The notes below the pieces were generated by a model. The model ran no database searches. It worked only from the letters and a program-made list of their open reading frames with translations, and was not told the origin of the DNA. A program made the translations under genes and the position numbers. A stretch of DNA of 64,000 nt, taken from positions 77,164,789-77,228,788 of the forward strand of contig OY755039.1 of the NCBI GenBank assembly GCA_963576565.1. The letters are read 5' to 3'. This stretch comes from Aspidapion aeneum. Taxonomy: Eukaryota; Arthropoda; Insecta; Coleoptera; Brentidae. Positions 31,856 to 40,784 of the stretch are shown here, piece after piece (position 1 is the stretch's first letter; each line of letters opens with the position of its first letter).

Positions 31856-32039
31856 TTTGGCCTGTCATATCATCCTTGGTTACTTTCAAGTGATTGTTTT
31901 TTATCCATATTTTATTTATAGAATAATCTGTTGTTCGGCTTACGTTAAAATGTTGGACTATCACTAGAAAGGGATTACCATTTTCCCAACACAAGTAAGT
32001 AAATAATTTTTTTAGCTCTTTGGTCGCATGTAAAGCCAT
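31856..32039 (-). CDS. Possible first coding exon with helix-turn-helix-like segment
   Basis: ATG in good context (aaaATGG) opens MALHATKELKKLFTYLCWEN followed by GNPFLVIVQHFNVSRTTDYS, faintly like a psq/pogo-type helix-turn-helix (a.hF.vsrtTl). The frame reaches GGCCAAAA|gtaagt, a good splice donor, at 31856. It lies between a TIR element (ending 31820) and a twin-hairpin element. It may be a host exon or the start of a lost transposase; I cannot identify further exons. Confidence 0.3.
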
Positions 32040-32100
32040 TTTAGGATTAAATACTATGTTTATGTATTTATTACTCGGTAACTGATGACAATGTTATTAT

Positions 32101-32243
32101 TTTTAGCTCACACATATACTACACTATAGTAGTGTGAGCTATGGTGATCCTAATTTTTTCGAGAAAAAAAAAAGTTGCTCCGATTTCAAAAAATTTTATA
32201 TATCTTTGCGTTTCGGATGATTTTGAAACTTTTTTGTCGCGCC

Positions 32244-32305
<62 letters not shown>

Positions 32306-32860
32306 AACGACCAACGCGCATAACTCAAAAACCGCTAGGCCGATTTTAATGAAATTTGGTACCTAGGCTGGGTCTTGGGTCGAGATGGTCCCATTTAAAA
32401 ATGAATAAAATACACCCAACACAAGCCAAATAAAAGGGTGGGGGAAGATTTAAAAAATTAGAGTTTATGTGAAAATATGGCGTGTGTGATATCAAACGAA
32501 AGGTTATTGAGTATGGAGTTAAACAAAATACATTTTAGTTTTTTTTTTCTTCAAAAAGGGTGGGGGTAGATTTCAAAAATTAGAGTTTACGTGAAAATAT
32601 GGCGTGTGTGATATCAAACGAAAGGTAATTAAGTCCGGAGTTAAACAAAATACATTTTAGTTTTTGTTTTTTTAAGGGTGGGGGTAGACTTCAAAAATTT
32701 GAGTTTGTCAAAACATGGCTTGTGTGGTATCAAATAAAAGGTAATTTAGTCTGGAGTTGAATAAGATATATCTCAGGTTTTAGTTTTATTAGCTCGCACG
32801 TACACTTTAACTATAGTACCTAGTGTGAGCTCCGGGGCCCATATATTGGCAGAGTATTTT
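32101..32860. mobile_element. Twin-hairpin (Helentron-like) element, copy 2
   Basis: Same layout as copy 1: left hairpin AGCTCACAC..GTGTGAGCT, (GTCT)n at 32244-32305, three diverged 110-bp units, right hairpin, tail ending ggcagagtatttt. Confidence 0.7.
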
Positions 32861-34186
32861 ACTTGGCATTTACATCTTTGATATTGTTAAAATTCTGAGG
32901 TTTTGATAATTTTGGAAAAATTACTTTAAAAAGTCGTATCAGTTTTTTTTTAAATTAGCTGCACCTGGGCTAGAATATTCTAAAATCCGACATTAAAATC
33001 ATGGTGTTATAATACGACAGTGTGTCAATAAATCGCATTTTTAATTCAAAATCAACATATTTGTATAAAATCTTACTAAACAATAAGAAGTTTTACCTAA
33101 ATCTTCCTGAAACAAAATTTCAGGAAAACACGTTATATTAAAATTAAATATGTAAATGTAATGTAAGGTATATTTTTATAGGATAAAAAATCTTACTATT
33201 TAATTTAAGAATTCGTGCCAGCACTTTTTTTAACTTTTTTTTAACTTTAGTTTGTTAGTGTGTCATACCCTGCAAACACAAATAACTTTGGATAGTCTTG
33301 TGTAAAATTTCGTGCAAGACCAAGTCCTTTACGCGAAAAAATTGAAGACTCCTGTGTGTTACTACCAACACCGCATAAATTTACCAGACAAATCCACACA
33401 TAACAGTTAGTTAGTTAGTTTATATTTAAACAAGATGTAGAAGAGACCTTCCAGATAAGGTAAAAAATATTTTAAAAAATTTTGTTAAATAAATGGGGGA
33501 GATATGGATTACTTTAAAAAATGATACTATATACGGTGCACCACTGTTCCTTAAATGTAGGTCATGTTTAAAAGGCAATTTTTAAAGGGCATTGTATCTT
33601 TATTTTGTTTCGAATTTAAAGGTCTTTATATGACACATGAAAAGGGCTTAAAATATTGCAGTGTTGTCAAATTAAGTTTAAATGTATCATATTACTTTTG
33701 CTTTCAGAATGGTTTTAGATAATTGTTTTTTTTTCGCAAAACCTTCATGTAGCTCTTTAAAAGTTTCTAATAGTATGCAGATTTTCATTGCCCTTTTTTA
33801 TTTTAAGTACCTATTTACTAACGTACGTGCCTAATGGTATTTCCCAAAATTGGAAGACACCGCCAAGAATAGGCTATAATAATCCCCGGTGGCGCGACAA
33901 CGCGTCGGCAATCAGTTTTATTGCTCCCCGAATTTACCCAAAACCCTTCTGGTAGTACCTATTTTGCACAATATTCTTTAGTTTAGTATTTATCGCGTCG
34001 TGAGACTCTTCTGCTCGCTCTGGTTACATTGAACTGTGAATCTTCGCCAGTGTCAGTTTTTATAAACAGTAACTTACTCTGTACTATTTTTTAGCAATAA
34101 GTGATAATAGGTGTTTATGTAAACTAAGTTTTTATTAATAAGTGATAGGTAGCTATAGTTTTACTTTGCAATACGTTAAGCGTAAA
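32861..34186. other. Unassigned sequence
   Basis: No gene found in the first 1.1 kb. The last 200 bp, before the DUF4817-like exon, is more balanced in composition and could be promoter or 5' UTR, but no motif proves it. Confidence 0.35.
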
Positions 34187-34370
34187 ATGGCTGGCAGAAT
34201 ACTGCGTTCCAACGAGGATTACACAAATATGGTGATAGCCTACGGGATGGCCAATTCAAATGCAAGGGAAGCTAGAAGATTTAATTAGCCGAACTGTGCC
34301 TAAATGTTGGTGGACACCATTTCCAGCAGTTTCTGTAGATTCAGGAAAAACTTTTATTGCTTCAATCCTA
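34187..34370 (+). pseudogene. Broken DUF4817-like exon
   Basis: ATG after 'cgtaaa' opens MAGRILRSNEDYTNMVIAYG and MANSNAREARRFN before a stop. The start resembles the short helix-turn-helix leader (DUF4817 type: R..eE.adMv.aYG.a..Na..A.r.Y) found in many insect transposase-like proteins. After the stop, another frame gives NVGGHHFQQFL and soon stops again, so at least one frameshift and two stops are present. A donor-like CTA|gtaagt lies at about 34371. I take it as a dead copy. Confidence 0.5.
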
Positions 34371-34788
34371 GTAAGTAAAACATTTTAAAAACTTATAGAC
34401 ATGGCAACACAGACTTTTGTTTTCGTTCTTTATTGACGCATAAATCCCGTTAGGTAGCTCTAGTGAGTTAATTTAATCCTAACTTGAACTTTTTTCTTTA
34501 AATAATGTATTACACTTACAGTGGCGTATAAATAGGTCAAAAATAGCAACACAGTAAAAATATTTTTTAAGTATTTTTTTTCAATAAAATATTTTTTTTT
34601 CAGCTCAGGTACGTTTAATATACAACCCATTTAAATATAAACTATTTATTCCATAACACCCATACAGTTAAAGCCGATTAATCATGTAGTATTATTCTAT
34701 TTCACTGTGTTTCTAGTTATCAGATAGTACATACTCGATGGAAGTAACAAGATCTATAATTACAAGTTCTTTTGTTTGAATTTATTTT
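34371..34788. other. Spacer with one MITE end
   Basis: Includes an isolated ACAGTGGCGTATAAA end (from about 34519) of the hAT-type MITE family with no matching right end in view, plus T-rich sequence downstream of the BAG-type gene. Confidence 0.4.
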
Positions 34789-36279
34789 TCAACATTTGTC
34801 AGAGATTTTAAGCAGACTATCCGTTTCCAAAGGTCCTTGATTTATAGCACGATTTTTAAGTTGGTTTCCAAATTCATGTAAGATCTTCAAATATTCTTTT
34901 TTTCTGCTTCTTATCTCACCTTCCAGCGTTTCAATTCTATCCAAACTTATAATTAATCGATTAATAGTTTGATCAACTTCGTAGAATTTATTATCATCAA
35001 GTGTACCTTTAAACTCTTCAATTTCTAACTTGACAACTTCCAATTTATTTTTAACGGTTTCCAAGCATTTTAAATCTTTTTCAGTTCTTTCTACTTTATT
35101 AATGTCTTCAAAATATTCTTCTTGTTTATGCTTTAAATTAGTTAGCTTTAATGGACTAACATTTTTTTCATTTTTTATTGGATCTATTTCAGTATTGCAA
35201 TTTATGGGAAATACATTTTTTTCTAATGATGGATGCAAATTATTTTCAAAAGATGAGTCTGAAACGGACCTCATATCCCCATAATCATTTGCATTTATGC
35301 AAACATTTTTATTGTCCTTAATTTTCGTTAATTGCTCTTCAATACTGTTTAACAATTTCTCTATAATTTGCAGCATATGATTTTGATTAGATAATGTAAT
35401 TTCAGTATTGCAGTAAACAGAACTTAATTTAAATTTAATTTGATTACAGTCTTTGTGTAGTTTTTCCAATGTCGTGGATCCATTTCGATACTCTGCAATA
35501 ATTGATTTTAACTCCATCTCAATATCGGATATTAATATATTAGTTTGATCCGGTGAAGCAAGACTTGCTCTCGGAGCCTCAACTGGCATTGGCAGAGCAG
35601 ACGTACTTGATAAAAAATTGGTTGAAGCATTTTGAAATAAGTGATCATTTTGCGCACTTTGTGTCAGTTTCGGCAAGGGGTCAGTAACAGGGGTGACCAA
35701 ACTAGCCTTGAAAACATCTGATTGCACATTTTCGGGACAAGTAATATCTGGTGGATCAAAGTTATTTTCATAAACTTTTATATTTGGTGTATTTTCTAAT
35801 TTTGTTTTTAGTGTTTTGATCCTATATTCACATTTATTTTTTAGTTTGTTAATGTCAGGATCAAAATATAAATTGTTAATTTTTCTTATTTCTGTCTTAA
35901 AAGTTCTTGACCATGTTGAGTCATAGATGCCAGCGCAAATATTTTTTTCAATGTCGTTAAGTTTTGTTTCAGTTCGCAGTAATACTTGATAACTTTTATA
36001 TTTTTCCTCCAGTTCGCCTTGATATAGGCGAATTTTCCCTTCGACCTCATTTTTTTGTTTTCCTAGTTTGGTATTTGATAAAAAAGTGTGCTCATTTAAC
36101 ATCCGAATCAATCTTTGTAAATCATTTATGAAGAGAAAATATTTTTCGTGTTGTGTATTTTGTGTTTCCTGTTTAATTACATCGAAGTCTTTATTAACTT
36201 TATCTAAAACATTTGCAACGTTAGTGCCATTAAAAAAAAAGTGTATGCTTTTTGATATTATTTCTCCCATTTCGTCCAT
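34789..36279 (-). CDS. BAG-domain protein, 496 aa, likely Hsp70 cochaperone
   Basis: An uninterrupted frame of 496 codons. Residues of about 400-480 fit a BAG domain: LETVKNKLEVVKLEIEEFKG, DDNKFYEVDQTINRLIISLD, RIETLEGEIRSRKKEYLKIL, with the expected F-x-G, Y, LD and R/K-R-K positions of BAG3-like domains. BAG domains bind the Hsp70 ATPase domain and promote nucleotide release. The preceding region is low in complexity (Asn, Ser, Lys rich) with coiled-coil-like stretches near residues 15-160 and 255-330 that may be weaker BAG-like repeats. The chosen start is the ATG of MDEMGEII. A 3' splice site (tatattttgttttag) 20 bases upstream keeps the frame open, so an upstream exon may add residues. 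No intron inside. Function is inferred from the domain. Confidence 0.7.
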   Translation of the reverse strand: MDEMGEIISKSIHFFFNGTNVANVLDKVNKDFDVIKQETQNTQHEKYFLFINDLQRLIRMLNEHTFLSNTKLGKQKNEVEGKIRLYQGELEEKYKSYQVLLRTETKLNDIEKNICAGIYDSTWSRTFKTEIRKINNLYFDPDINKLKNKCEYRIKTLKTKLENTPNIKVYENNFDPPDITCPENVQSDVFKASLVTPVTDPLPKLTQSAQNDHLFQNASTNFLSSTSALPMPVEAPRASLASPDQTNILISDIEMELKSIIAEYRNGSTTLEKLHKDCNQIKFKLSSVYCNTEITLSNQNHMLQIIEKLLNSIEEQLTKIKDNKNVCINANDYGDMRSVSDSSFENNLHPSLEKNVFPINCNTEIDPIKNEKNVSPLKLTNLKHKQEEYFEDINKVERTEKDLKCLETVKNKLEVVKLEIEEFKGTLDDNKFYEVDQTINRLIISLDRIETLEGEIRSRKKEYLKILHEFGNQLKNRAINQGPLETDSLLKISDKC

Positions 36280-36388
36280 TTGCAATGCGAAATAACATCT
36301 AAAACAAAATATAACAAGTAAGAATTATATAAGTTCAGTCGAAGTCAGGTCGCCATCCTTACATAGTCCCCGTAAATGACAGATATTA

Positions 36389-36850
36389 GGGACTTATTGG
36401 AATAAAGCTATGCAATAATAGTGTATGGGGTGGCCGTATTTTGACAGTTTTGCATTGGAATATGACAGCTAATCTTTTACCATAAAGATGTTATTTACTA
36501 TACGAACCAAAATAAATAATGTCGACTTTATTTATAGATAAATAAACAAATATTCTACTTTGGTTTGTCAATTTTGAAAGATCAACTGTCAGCGTGCAAT
36601 CTAAATCTGTCAAAATAATACCTGACACTATTATTGCATAGCCTTATTCCAGTGGCGTATAAAGAAAAAAGTTTCCAGGTGGGCCCGAGACAGTTTTGGG
36701 GGGGACCCGAGACTCCATGAGGCCGTATTTTATGCTATTTTATGTTTGTATTCACGAAATATGTGGAAAATATCAAAAAAAAAATTCGGGGGGTGGCGGG
36801 CCCCACAGGCCCCCCCTTATATACGCCAGTGCCTTATTCCAATAAGTCCC
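36389..36850. mobile_element. Mariner-type MITE, copy 2, split by a hAT-type MITE
   Basis: TIRs GGGACTTATTGGAATAA and TTATTCCAATAAGTCCC, extending through GCTATGCAATAATAGTGT, with TA on both sides. Shares its interior with 25758-25982. The right TIR is split by the 182-bp MITE at 36650-36831. Confidence 0.8.
36650..36831. mobile_element. hAT-type MITE, gcgtatata subfamily, copy 2
   Basis: Ends CAGTGGCGTATAAA and TATATACGCCAGTG flanked by CCTTATTC at 36642-36649 and 36832-36839. Near-identical layout to 23356-23542. Confidence 0.88.
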
Positions 36851-37146
36851 TATTGGCGGAATAAGAGTTGTGACAAGGTTTTCAACGTAATAAAGATAAA
36901 TATATCGGACATACTCTACCACAAAGTAATACAGGCTATATACTTTGTGGTGTGAGCTATGGTCATCGTAATTTTTTCAAGAACAAAAATGTTGCTCCGA
37001 TTTCAAAAATCAAAAACCGCTTGCCCGATTTGAATGAAATTTGGTACCTAGGTAACAAAATCCACCGAACGCAAGCCCAATAAAAGGGTGGGGGTAAATT
37101 TCAAAATTAGAGTTTAAGTTCAAATATGGCGTGTGTGATATCAAAT

Positions 37147-38107
37147 CATTATATTACGTTCCGCTTTTACTTTTCAATATAACCTTTTGTGGTGTTTGTG
37201 TAAATATTCATTGATCGCCGGGATTTTGCGTTGTTTTAGAAATTATGAAAAAAAGTGAACTTCTCACGAAACATTCATATGCATTAATTGTCTTAAATTT
37301 GTCGTAAATTTGTCGTGAAAGAAAAAAATTTGTCGCGCCACCCGTTTTCCTGAAAAGGGTATGTAATGCTAAGTTGAGTCTCAACTTAGCACTACCACCC
37401 CAGAAAAAATTAAAATTTTCAAAAACTAATCTATGGAATAATTGTCGTAAATTTATCGTAAATTTGTCGTGAAAAGAAAAATTTTCTCGCGCCACCCGTT
37501 TCCTGAAAAGGGGGTGAGTCTCAACTTAGCACTACCACCCCAGAAAAAATTAAAATCTTCAAAAACTAATAAATGCATTAATTGTCGTGAATTTGTTGTA
37601 AATTTGTCGTAAAAGAAAAACAATTGTCGCGTCATCCGTTTTCCCGGAAACGGGCAGTGAGCAACTTTGAGATCTAAATCTAAATCTGTGATCTTTAAGC
37701 TTTTTCACAATACGAAGATGTAGTATATTTAACCTTGTCGCGCGATTGTAAATTTTCGGTGAAACAATCGTTATATTACGTGCTGTTTTTACTTTTACCC
37801 TTACCCTTTTTGGTGTTAATATAAATATTCATTGCTCGCTGTTTTCAATGATCAAGCTAACGCCAGGTTTTTGCGTTGTTTTAGAATTAACGAAAAAAAG
37901 AGAACTTCTCTAGAAATATTATGTTGTCCTCATAGGCATTTTGCTGCTGCTGAAGAACGGATATAAATATGTTTCATATTAACAAAACACCATCTTCTAG
38001 TAACACTAGGTACTGACTAGTTGTATAGCTTTATTTATTCTATTGTAGGCGAAAGTTCTTACCTAACAAAGTCGAGAAGCCCTCCCTACCCCTTGTTACA
38101 CTTTTTT
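37147..38107. mobile_element. Insert with direct repeats and a 140-155-bp tandem
   Basis: Opens 'attatattacgttccgc..ttttactttt' and repeats this block at about 37768-37910 (ttatattacgtgctgttttt), including 'ttgcgttgttttaga' and 'gaaaaaaag.gaacttctc'. Between lie 2.7 tandem units (37281-37660). Direct terminal-like repeats suggest an LTR-like or rolling-circle unit, but I see no coding region or target duplication. Confidence 0.5.
37281..37660. repeat. Tandem repeat, about 140-155 bp, 2.7 copies
   Basis: Each unit has attaattgtcgt, aatttgtcgt, cgcgccacccgtttcctg and ctcaacttagcactaccacc. Unit one includes a perfect palindrome GCTAAGTTGAGTCTCAACTTAGC-type sequence at 37369-37391. Minus-strand frames across it are repeats of one another and not genes. 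Confidence 0.85.
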
Positions 38108-38248
38108 TTTAAAGGGTGGGGGTAGATTTCGAAAATTAGGGTTTAAGTCAAAACATGGCTTGTGTGGTATCAAGCGAAAGGTAATTGAGTCACTATAACT
38201 ATAGTACCTAGTGTAAGCTTAGGTGCCCATAAATTGGCAGAGTATTTT

Positions 38249-38737
38249 AATTGAGACATTGTTTCTTAATTTTATATAGTTTTTACCAAAATATTGACAA
38301 TAAATTCACAATTTACACCTCTGTGAACGGTATTTCAACGTATAAACGCCCATAAATTCGAAAATATAAATATGAAACGTCACCAATTGATGACGTATTT
38401 ATTGAACCAAACTGTTTCGAAGCATATAGCAAGAGAATTAGCCTCGGGTCTCAAGAGCTTATCGGGATTTTCTATCAGAGTAAAGTATCAATTGTATTCA
38501 ATTTTCCAGTAGTTTTTATATTGCAAAAATTGTCTTCTGTGTCACCATTTTTGCCGAAGAACAACTTATTTTTCAAAAATTTTCGCTTGCTCCGTTATTT
38601 TCTTCGTTATTTCTACAAAAGGTTCTCAGCGGCGCGATTTCTTCCGAAAAAAAAAATTCTAAAATTTTCACAATTTTGTAAATCTTTTTTCTAGTAGATT
38701 TTTCATGGGGTTCAAGCTTCTTAAAAATGGCCTCCGT
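38249..38737. other. Unassigned sequence
   Basis: The part from about 38520 ('ttgtcttctgtgtcaccattttt') resembles 57980-58090, so it is likely repeat-derived. No gene seen. Confidence 0.4.
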
Positions 38738-39060
38738 AATAGGGTATTTGACAGTGGTAAAAAAAATATATATTTATTTTTAGATATCTCTTTAGGCCTT
38801 GGGAATGCTAAAAACAAACTTTTTTGTTTAATTTTTTCTCAAATTCATAGTTCTTTTATTTAAATAAATTCATTGAATTAAAACAATTAGCCACGTGATT
38901 CAAAACAGGCGGTCTACCAATCAGCTGCGAGTGACGTCACAAAACAGTAAACGCCTCGAACGAACCTATTTTCTGTGTTATTTTCTTATGGATGGTAATG
39001 TTTGCTTTGGTTCAAAGTGCGAATTATCGTCCTAAATTAGATTTTATTTTGTGTTTTGCT

Positions 39061-39176
39061 TATAGAAAACATTTTCAATGGAAAACGGATTCTCCAAAGC
39101 CGATAGCTCCAACTTGCCAATGCTGAATTCGTTTATGGCTTCCTTGCCAACAACAGTGATTTTTGTTCTGCGGAAT
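39061..39176 (-). other. Exon-like block downstream of the THAP exon
   Basis: On the minus strand an acceptor-like 'ctaaattccgcag' at 39171 precedes an open stretch reading TKITVVGKEAINEFSIGK and LELSALENPFSIENV in one frame; the frame in phase with the THAP exon stops after about 30 codons. No clear donor follows. It may be the next exon of the THAP gene, but the family is not recognised. Confidence 0.3.
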
Positions 39177-39395
39177 TTAGAAACGTTAAAATGTTGAAAG
39201 TTTTTTTACGATATTCTTCACCTACTTTTACTCATTTAGATTTTAAGGTTAGGTTATATGTTTTGCTTTCTTGTTAATATGCCACTTACAATAGATTCAA
39301 TTAAATACCCAATCATTATTATTTTAAGCATTAAGAAACAATCAAAAATTGCAGGACCGGTAGGCAAAAAGTATACAACGACCAGCAATACTTGA

Positions 39396-39572
39396 AGTAC
39401 TGCATAGGTTACACTGCATAGTCCTGCGTAGGTACTGCCTAGTCCTGCCTATGCACTGCCTAGTCTTGCATATGCACTGCTCAGTCCTACATTTGGCCTG
39501 CATGTGCACTGCCTAATCCTGCATTTAGAGGTACTCCCTAGTCCTGCCTAATAACTGCCTAGCACCGCCTAA
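39396..39572. repeat. ctgcctagtcctgc minisatellite
   Basis: About ten imperfect 16-19-bp units of 'actgcctagtcctgcatatgc' type, located in the putative intron of the THAP element. Confidence 0.85.
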
Positions 39573-39672
39573 AAATTTGTACACCTTTCTGCCTATTATA
39601 GTTATTCACCCCTTGTAATAAACATAACCTCAAAAATTTAATCGTTATTAGAAACAATTTATTTATACTCAC

Positions 39673-39717
39673 ATCAAAGTGATCTTCACAAATATGAAGT
39701 GAAGATGTATTAGATAA
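39673..39717 (-). pseudogene. THAP domain exon, C-terminal part
   Basis: Minus strand, reads SNTSSLHICEDHFD and then gtgagt, a good splice donor. ICEDHF is the His/Phe block of the C2CH zinc-coordinating THAP domain. It continues the fragment at 46683-46821 across the BEL insertion. Confidence 0.8.
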
Positions 39718-40255
39718 TGTTTAATACTGCCAGTTATTTTTTCTTTATTGTTTTATTTTGAATTTTTGGGAAAACCTAACCTTAAAGTTTGTTTTAATAA
39801 TTTGGGGTTTCTGCAAAAACCTTCAAAAAAGAAAGTCCTGTTTGGGAAAAATTCCGATCAGGTTATAATTTCTCTCTTTGTTGAAAGCTATTTTCTTTTG
39901 ATCACCTGATCATTTTGTTAAAATCATTCGCGTTTTTTTCTCATGCTGGGAGTTTGAAGCGCCACCCTGTGTGTGACAGGAGAATGAAGAAACCACTTCC
40001 GCCAAAAAACAAAAAGAAGTCACACGTGTTTTCGGGTTGAAGACCGAAATTCCAGTCGCAAGAAGGGGCGGCGCCGCCAGTGAAATTTTGGGCTGCTGCA
40101 GAATTACAGAAGGTAAGCTTCTAGCGTGTTGCCGATTTTTTCCTTTGTTTTTTAGTTTAATAGACTCTGTTTTCCCAGGCGGGGCGAATTTAATTTTGGG
40201 GTTATTTTTTTTGGGATATCTCTAGTTTTTCTCCCCTTCAGGGCTCAGATTTCTA
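39718..40255 (+). repeat. BEL 5' LTR (538 bp)
   Basis: Starts TGTTTAATACTGCC and ends CTCAGATTTCTA. It is followed directly by TTTGGTCCTTCAGACCC, the likely primer-binding region. It contains a donor-like CAGAAG|gtaagc and acceptor-like 'tctgttttcccag', so a leader intron inside the LTR is possible. Confidence 0.92.
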
Positions 40256-40784
40256 TTTGGTCCTTCAGACCCTTATGTTTTGAAAAAGCCCTTTGGATTT
40301 CACAGTTTTTTTTTTGTTAAAAAATTGGTAATTTTATAGTTTTTTTGCAGCAACCATATTTTATCGTTTTTTTGCCAGATTCGGACATTGTTGTTTTTGT
40401 ACCGGTTTTTTTTTAGAGTCCGCATGGTTTTGAAGGTTGGTTGCCCTGAGTTTGGTTTATGACCTCGTGCGACGATAAAAGAAAACCCCCGTTCGACATT
40501 TGGCAGCGACCCGGGCGCCCGCTTTTTTTCTTGCTGGCTGACATTTCATTGACGTTTGTGTGTTCTAACCTCACAACTTCACGTGTTGTTTTGTTTACCT
40601 CCGAGGTTAGAAAATTGTTGATTACTCGTCGGGTTTCGAATTTGTTTGTGTGAAATCCGTCGAAATTTACCTTCGTTTTTTGCTTTCGTTAAGCGCGAGA
40701 TTGTTGCCGCGTTCTTAGCGAACCGTACCCGAGTGTTGATAGCGAAAAACCTACTTTTTTGTATCTGATAAAAACCGCTTTGTC

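Larger units (their letters stand above)
36918..38248. mobile_element. Twin-hairpin element, copy 3, deleted core and interrupted
   Basis: The left hairpin here is ACCACAAAGTA..TACTTTGTGGT, not AGCTCACAC, yet still pairs perfectly; it then continues 'tgtgagctatggtcatcg' like the other copies. The (GTCT)n core is missing. About 0.96 kb of foreign sequence (37147-38107) splits the 110-bp unit region. The tail ends ggcagagtatttt. Confidence 0.65.

Noticed and set aside
37208..37635. Two minus frames of 95 and 60 aa that resemble each other
   Set aside because: They are the same tandem repeat unit translated twice.
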